Source: Bromus sterilis (taxonomy: Eukaryota > Streptophyta > Magnoliopsida > Poales > Poaceae). Taken from it: a DNA stretch of 64,000 nt. The DNA lies in the NCBI GenBank assembly GCA_950022295.1, contig OX465600.1, forward strand, positions 289,585,782 to 289,649,781, given 5' to 3'. Below, piece after piece: positions 58,461-64,000 of the stretch. The translations under genes were made by a program, and so were the position numbers. The notes under the pieces were generated by a model. The model was not told the DNA's origin. It did no database searches and saw only the letters and a list, made by a program, of their open reading frames with translations. The stretch's first letter is position 1, and every line of letters begins with the position of its first letter.

Positions 58461-58716
58461 AGCTTGCCGACCATTTGGTGATAATGGTCGTGTGAAGATG
58501 TGCCTAAAAGAGGCTCACCCATAATGGAGTATGGGGGAGCTATCTACAAGTCTTCACCGAGCCGGCGGAATCAAGGAAGATATCATATGCTTGGAGCTTG
58601 CCGACCATTTGGTGATAATGGTCGTGTGAAGATGTGCCTAAAAGAGGCTCACCCATAATGGATTATGGGGGAGCTATCTACAAGTCTTCACCGAGCCGGC
58701 GAAATCAAGGAAGATG
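58461..58716. repeat. 134 bp tandem duplication inside the solo LTR
   Basis: Units start at 58461 and 58595 (AGCTTGCCGACCATTTGGTG). They differ by only a few bases, for example GGAGTATGGG versus GGATTATGGG. Confidence 0.93.
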
Positions 58717-59216
58717 TTCCAACTTGAGGCGGGCATGATCGTCATCATCAAGCTCAAGTGGAGTATGCGCAAGACAAAGGTTTGACTAGATAGGTGTCTA
58801 GTTTACCTGTCTCTTGGTAGTAGTTAGGAGACCGTGTTATAGGCTAGGCCGAGTCGTTCGTGGAGAGCTCAAACCTTTTGCACCCTTGGCATCCGTGGAG
58901 AGCTTGTGGTCTTCTTCATGACAAGATCTTGTTCATCGAAAACGGATTTCATATGCGTCTTCTCGTATGTTTTTTGATGTGGGAGATTTGCCGGGTCGTC
59001 TCGGTTAGAGGTTTCACACCTCTATTTGTTTGACATTTCTCCCTTGCCACTTCTAAATATTTCCAGTCGTGATTAGGAAGCTCTGTTCGTTAGCTTTCCA
59101 TCAAGCTTGAGTTTGCCTTAATCGGAGTTCATTTGCAGAAGTTGTGGCAATTCAGGGTTTGCCTGTTTCTTTGGAGTTCATCTGTTGTGTGGCCTGGGCT
59201 CCCTGGTTTTGCCAGG

Positions 59217-59450
59217 GCGGTAGTACCGCTCTTGGAGCGGTAGTACCGCGCCACGGTAGTACCGTGGGCGAGTACCGCACTCACTATCGTAAGTCCACTG
59301 GACTTTGCGGTAGTGGGCACGGTACTGGCCCCGGTAGTACCATGGGGCGGTAGTACCGCTCCCAGTGCGGTAGTACCGTGGGGCGGTAGTACCGCTCCCG
59401 GTGCGGTAGTACCGCACCACGGTAGTACCGCTCTCCGAGCGGTAGTACCG
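59217..59450. repeat. GCGGTAGTACCGC palindromic minisatellite
   Basis: About ten copies of GGTAGTACC, mostly as the near-palindrome GCGGTA-G-TACCGC, spaced 15-35 bp. Every unit can pair with every other, so the LTR transcript would be highly structured. Confidence 0.9.
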
Positions 59451-60617
59451 TGGTTGGTGGACTGCCAACGGTTCCCAACGGCTGGATTCGTGGGAGACTA
59501 TAAAAGGGGGTCTTCTTCCTCCTTTGTCTCCACCGGTTTTGTGCAAGTTCTTCCCCCCATTGTTGACCTCTTTGAGCTTGCTTTCTCTCTTCCCCTCCTA
59601 TGATTCTTGCTCCTTTTTGAGGGAAAAGAGAGAGGAGGTCTAGATCCACATTCTCCACCAAGCCATCTCTCCTCTAAGTGAGGGGAACCTTGTGGATCTA
59701 GATCTTGGAGTTCTTGGTGTTCTCCTTGTTCTTCCTCTCATATTCCTCCATAGCTTTTGTTGCTTTGGTGGGATTTGAGAGTTGGGGACTTGAGCACTTC
59801 GTGTGCTCTTGCCATTGTATTTGGTGCATCGGTTTGAGTTCTCTCCGAGGATTCTTTGTAGTGAGTGAAGTTGAGAAGATAGCTACTCTTGAGTGCTTTG
59901 GCACTCTAGAGCTTGTACCTCGTGGGTGCGTTGGCACCTAGAGGCTTGTTGTTGTGGAGCTCAATCATTGTGGTGGAAAGCTTCGGGACGCTACGGGAGC
60001 CTCCAATTCGGTTGTGGATATTGCCCCGAGCATTTGTACGGGTTCGGTGACCGCCCCCAAGGGTTGCCATTTGTACGGGTTCGGTGACCGCCCTCAAGTG
60101 TCCTAATAGTGGAATCACGACATCTTGCATTGGTAAGAGCGTGAGGAGAAATAGGGTGGCCCTCGTTGGCTTCGTGTGAGCATTGTGCTCCTCACCCTCT
60201 CCAAACGGAGACGTACTTCTCGAAAGAGAAGGAACTTCGGTAACAAATCCTTGTCTCCATCGGCTCCGCTTGCGGTTATCTCTACCTTTACTTTGAGCAA
60301 GCTTATTACTTTGTTTATCTTGTGCTTGCTCATATTATTGTACATTGCTTGTCCCATAGGTTGTTCTTCTAGTAAACCTATTTACTTGTGCACCTACTTT
60401 GTGATAGCCCTAGTGGTCTTGTTATATATCTTGCTATCACATAGTTGTTTATCTTGCTTAGTATAAGTTGTTGGTGCACATAGTTGAGCCTAGCTTATTT
60501 AGGTTTCTTGTTTGGCAAATTAAACGTTAAGTTTTATTCCGCATTTTTTCAAGCCGAAACCGTAATTATTTTAAGCGCCTATTCACCCCCCCTCTAGGCG
60601 ACATCCTCGTCCTTTCA

Positions 60618-61008
60618 ATCGGGGTTTGGGACATGCGAGATCCGGAAGGGGGAGCTCTCTAAGGGAGAAAGAAACGAGAGTTATGATTTGCCCAGGAAAC
60701 GAAAACCTTGTAGAAAATGGAAAGAAAGAAAGAAAGAGCCCGCCTATCACAGTCGAAGCAGCTGGGGAAGACGATCCACCGGTCCATCGTAGATGCGACG
60801 CACGAGAAAAGCAACACCACTGTCTTCCTTCCTTGCTTCTCCACGACTCCTCCTCCCTCCTCATCTCCGCTAAGCTCCCCTTTCGTCCCCTCCACCCCCC
60901 CTTGCACATGCTCCAAAAAGCCACTCTCTCCACCCTACCTTTCCCTTCTCCCCACGTCTAGGGTTCCCCACCGCACCCCCATGCCGCTCCTCCCCAAACC
61001 CTAGCCCC
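60618..61008 (+). repeat. Duplicated XLG upstream region, distal copy, part 3
   Basis: Matches about 62114-62536, with shared AACCTTGTAGAAAATGGAAA, GCTCCAAAAAGCCACTCTC and CCGCTCCTCCCCAAACCCTAG. It stops just before the point where the XLG coding region begins in the proximal copy. Confidence 0.92.
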
Positions 61009-61093
61009 CCATGTAGTTGATGATGTAGACGAGGAATGTGGGACCGAGGGAGTGGCCGGGGTCTACTCCTCTGCTCTTGGTGGGGGACTATGT

Positions 61094-62560
61094 GATAAGG
61101 TTGACGCCATCCATTGCGCGTTGGAGACATTTGATTGAACGGGGTTCGTTCGAGCTGCCATGTTATCCACGCCAAGATTCGCGCGAATGCATTCAACGGC
61201 TCCGCGTCAATCAAGCCAGGCGACAAAAATATGACGTTCGCGCTATAACTTTTTTACCTATTTTAATCTACTTTGATTTGCATCAAAAGTAAAGATATTA
61301 TTGGTTCTAAATCAGATGGAGCATCCCCCTCTCAAAACCTTTCTTTTGAAAAGTAGAAGGGTTTTGAAGGACCCAACATCTCGCTGATTACGGAGAGGCA
61401 GAGTACATCTTACAAAATAGACCATTAAAAAGCAGAAATAACAACCATGACCTAAGCTTACGAAAAAAAACCTTACACATAGAAGAAGAAACTCAACAGG
61501 GTCCCTACTCCCCCTTGATGGTCAGAATCATCGTCGGCACCGAGGACGAACCATTTGGTTCGATGAGATCACTGCAAACCTGCAAAAACCAACAAAGAGG
61601 AGCGCCACCTCCCCATAAAGGTTGAAATATGGTTGCCCTTCAGTCAGAAGAAACCAGGGCACGTCGGAGAAGACCGCCCATCGACCATCATAGTGGGCAG
61701 CGTAGCTTCCAGAGGAGACCACCCTTCAACCACTGGATGGGCGACGTAGCCTCTCCAGGACAACTTCAGTTGATCTGCACAAACCCGACTCACCATCTCC
61801 ACAACTCCTAGCCTCCCACTCTTCATACCCATCGCCCTGATAGCCTTTCAGGAGCACGAATCCAGCAAGATCCTCCGTAAGAGCAGAGGGCACGAGCTTA
61901 TTGTTGGGGTTGTCAGGAATGATATGCTTGACCACCGCGAGCAGCTCGCCGCTGCAGCAAAGAAACCCATCTCCAGTAGTTGTCGGACAACAGCTCGAAT
62001 GCGGCGACAACTCCATCCCCATCACTACCGGCATGTAGCCACCACTAAACATTACAGCGCACCGAGCACCTCCCTCATCTCTTCTCCAACCGGCGATCTC
62101 AACAATGAAGATCGGGGTTTGGATCAAGCGAGATCCAAAAGGGGGAGCTCTCGAAGAGAGAAAGAAACTAGAAGAGATCAGAGGAGGAAGGCTGCCCACT
62201 CTCAAAGTTTAGATATGCCTGGGAAAGGAAAACCTTGTAGAAAATGGAAAGGAAAGAAAGAGCCTGCCTATCACAGTCGGAGCAGCTGGGGGAAGACGAT
62301 CTACCGGTCCACCGTAGACGCGGCGCAGGACAAAAGCAGCAGCACCTCTTTCTTCCTTCTCCAAGACTCCTCCTCCTTCCCCATCTCCGCCCAGCTCCCT
62401 TTCGTCCCCCCCCCCCCCCCCCCCCCTTGCGCATGCTCCAAAAAGCCACTCTCTCCACCCCACCTTTCCCTTCTCCCCACGCCTAGGGTTCCCCACCCCA
62501 CCTCCCCCCATGCCGCTCCTCCCCAAACCCTAGCCCCAGCCCGCCTCGTGCTTCCCCCCC
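61094..62560 (+). promoter_or_regulatory. XLG upstream region and 5' leader, proximal copy
   Basis: About 1.45 kb leading into the XLG start codon. The last about 200 bp is CT-rich leader with AAACCCTAG (62525-62533). It contains a run of 21 C (62406-62426). No clear TATA box stands out. A reading frame open from 61924 through the leader into XLG is not taken as coding, because the distal copy breaks it and XLG homology starts at 62578. Confidence 0.6.
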
Positions 62561-62577
62561 GCCGCCGACACACAGGC

Positions 62578-63591
62578 ATGGCCTCCGCCGAGTACTCCTT
62601 CGCGTCGGAGTACGACGGCCCGCCGCTCCCCTACTCGCTCCCGCGCGCCATCCCGCTCGACCTCTCCCACATCCCGCTCGCCGCCCTCTCCTCCTCGTCC
62701 CCGCCGCGCACCGGCTCCTCGCCGCTCCCCGTCGTGCGGCCCCTCACCCCGGCCTCCCTCTGCTCCGCCATCCACGCCCACCAGCAGCAGGCGGCGGGGC
62801 CTCCTCCTCGCTCCTCCGCGGGCCCCGCGACCGGTGGCGCCCAGGCAGCCGTTGCCGACTCCCCGACCTCCGTCATCGAGAACCACCACGCCGCCGCGCA
62901 CCACTCCGCCGAGCTCCCCTCCTCCCCCTCCGAAGCCGATGACCTTGACAAGGAGGAGGAGGAAGAGGCGGCGGGGATGCCGTCGGTTCCCCACCAGCCC
63001 ACCGTCTCCTTTGCCGAGACCAGCTGCTCCCTCCTCGAATCGTCTGAGGAGGAGGATGAGGACGACGACGAGGACGAAGCCACCGACGAAGCCCTGCCTG
63101 CCGCCGCTCGATCCAGCGGGTCCCTCTCGCCGGCGCATTTCGAGGCGGGGAACCAGCTCACGGGACCCAAGTCCCGGGGCTGCTACAGATGCGGGAAGGG
63201 AGGCGGCTTCTGGGGCCGCGGGGACAAGGAGGCGTGCCTCGCCTGCGGCGCACGGTACTGCGCGACTTGCGTGCTCCGGGCGATGGGGTCCATGCCGGAG
63301 GGGCGCAAGTGCTTGGCCTGCATTGGGCGGCCCGTGGCCGAGTCCAGGCGGAATGCGCTCGGCCGTGGCTCACGCGTGCTGCGCCGACTCATCAGCGCGG
63401 CGGAGCTGGAGCTCGTCATGAGAAGCGAGCGTGAATGCCCGGCGAACCAGCTGCGGCCAGAGGACATTTACGTCAATGGGGATAAGCTGTCGCCTGAGGA
63501 GCTAGCTTTGCTGCAGGGATGCCCGTGCCCTCCTTCCAGGCTCCGGCCTGGCTTCTATTGGTACGATAAGGTGTCCGGCTTCTGGGGCAAG
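62578..63591 (+). CDS. Extra-large G protein (XLG), first exon, partial
   Basis: XLGs are plant-specific proteins with an N-terminal Cys-rich region fused to a G-alpha-like domain. They work with G-beta-gamma in defence and development and can enter the nucleus. This exon encodes 338 residues and ends in phase 0 at FWGK, before a GTACGTGAG donor (63592). Residues 5-30 (EYSFASEYDGPPLPYSLPRA) are the conserved XLG start. An acidic Ser/Glu/Asp stretch lies at about 157-178. The Cys-rich region has four CxxC pairs: 202/205, 220/223, 228/231 and 245/248 (CYRCGKGGGFWGRGDK...). RPEDIYVNGDKLSPEEL follows, also typical of XLGs. The G-alpha half lies beyond the window. The start ATG was chosen because family similarity begins there and the context CAGGCATGGC is good. 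GC content is very high, normal for grass first exons. Confidence 0.92.
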
Positions 63592-64000
63592 GTACGTGAG
63601 TCGTAAAAGATTTTCCCAGAAGAATTAATCTGATCCTTTGCGTTGTCTACCAGTCTTGTATGCGATGCAAGTAGCCTATTCTGCTGGCCTCTGTAACCTG
63701 TAGTTGGATCTCACAATTGTGTATTTAGCCAATCAGTTGCGACTTTGTCTACATTTCCATTAGTGCCTTCCTGGAATGAAGTGTTTACATTTTCAAGTGC
63801 TAAATTAAATGTCTTTGGGGGTGTAACAAATGGTTTTCAAATAGTGGTTTCACTTTCCATTTGACATCCATCTAGATTTCAACTACAAATCTGTCGAACC
63901 TCTGCTCCCCAACTTTCAACCCCTGTTTCTAACTCGTGAACAACGTCCTTCAAGTAGATGAACTGGAGTTTTCAACTAAAAAAAAACTCAACGTAGGTAC
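63592..64000 (+). other. XLG first intron, start
   Basis: AT-rich sequence after the GTACGTGAG donor, with no further exon up to the window edge. Confidence 0.75.

Larger units (their letters stand above)
58243..60617. mobile_element. Solo LTR, TGAAAGGGCATG type
   Basis: It begins TGAAAGGGCATGTGCCCTTA and ends CGTCCTTTCA, with exact flanking ATCGG at 58238-58242 and 60618-60622. 2,375 bp without gag-pol. The CCCCCCCTCTAGGCGAC stretch near the right end is familiar from Triticeae LTRs. Inside are a 134 bp tandem duplication and a GGTAGTACCG minisatellite. Open frames such as 59284-59661 follow those repeats and are not genes. Confidence 0.92.

Noticed and set aside
59284..59661. Open frame rich in YYR repeats on the minus strand
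   Set aside because: Translation of the GGTAGTACCG minisatellite within a solo LTR.
61924..62577. Upstream extension of the XLG frame, making a 560-codon protein
   Set aside because: The added part lies in the duplicated leader, includes the poly-C run, lacks family similarity and is not open in the distal copy.

Overview
The window looks like repeat-rich nuclear DNA of a Triticeae-type grass (wheat, Aegilops or barley relatives). The reasons are a BARE/WIS/Angela-like Copia element, solo LTRs with grass-type ends, Stowaway MITEs with CTCCCTCC termini, grass Helitrons ending in CTAG, a PIF/Harbinger element and very large intergenic distances. The species cannot be fixed from the sequence. 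No bacterial, organellar, CRISPR or viral-genome content was seen.

Layout from left to right. Positions 1-1604 are host flank with an exact 2 x 158 bp tandem duplication. Positions 1605-18328 fit one Helitron of about 16.7 kb on the plus strand. It carries a decayed Rep-helicase gene (2958-7718), a decayed RPA-like gene (8994-10151) with a second copy of its last exons, possible captured fragments, and a multi-exon Ulp1/C48 cysteine-protease-like gene (14914-17992). The second protease domain of that gene has lost its catalytic residues. Positions 19214-19401 are a Stowaway-type MITE. Positions 19947-26498 are two long LTR-like units head to tail.

Positions 27058-34095 are a duplicated F-box locus: two 3' fragments and one full-length gene (32926-34095, minus). 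A 558 bp Helitron (27352-27909) and a 3.65 kb Mutator-like element (28956-32606) have inserted into it. The paralogous units preserve the uninterrupted target sites, so both insertions can be dated relative to the duplication. The Mutator-like element carries about 43 hairpin-forming tandem units.

Positions 36585-37064 hold a Copia LTR fragment between 103 bp direct repeats. Positions 37806-39881 are a PIF/Harbinger element whose transposase is interrupted by one in-frame stop. Positions 41874-43503 are a solo LTR with an exact TSD. Positions 43917-48370 are arrays of CATGGCAA-type repeats, with tRNA-like Pol III boxes in inverted arms, a MITE and two small Helitrons.

The right end belongs to an extra-large G protein (XLG) gene. 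Its first exon is 62578-63591, and the gene continues past the window. Its upstream region is tandemly duplicated. The distal copy (from 48937) is split by a full Copia element (49832-58164, TSD GCCAC) and a solo LTR (58243-60617, TSD ATCGG). The proximal copy (61094-62560) leads into the gene. Host genes that look real are XLG and, less certainly, the F-box gene; the rest is mobile DNA or its debris.
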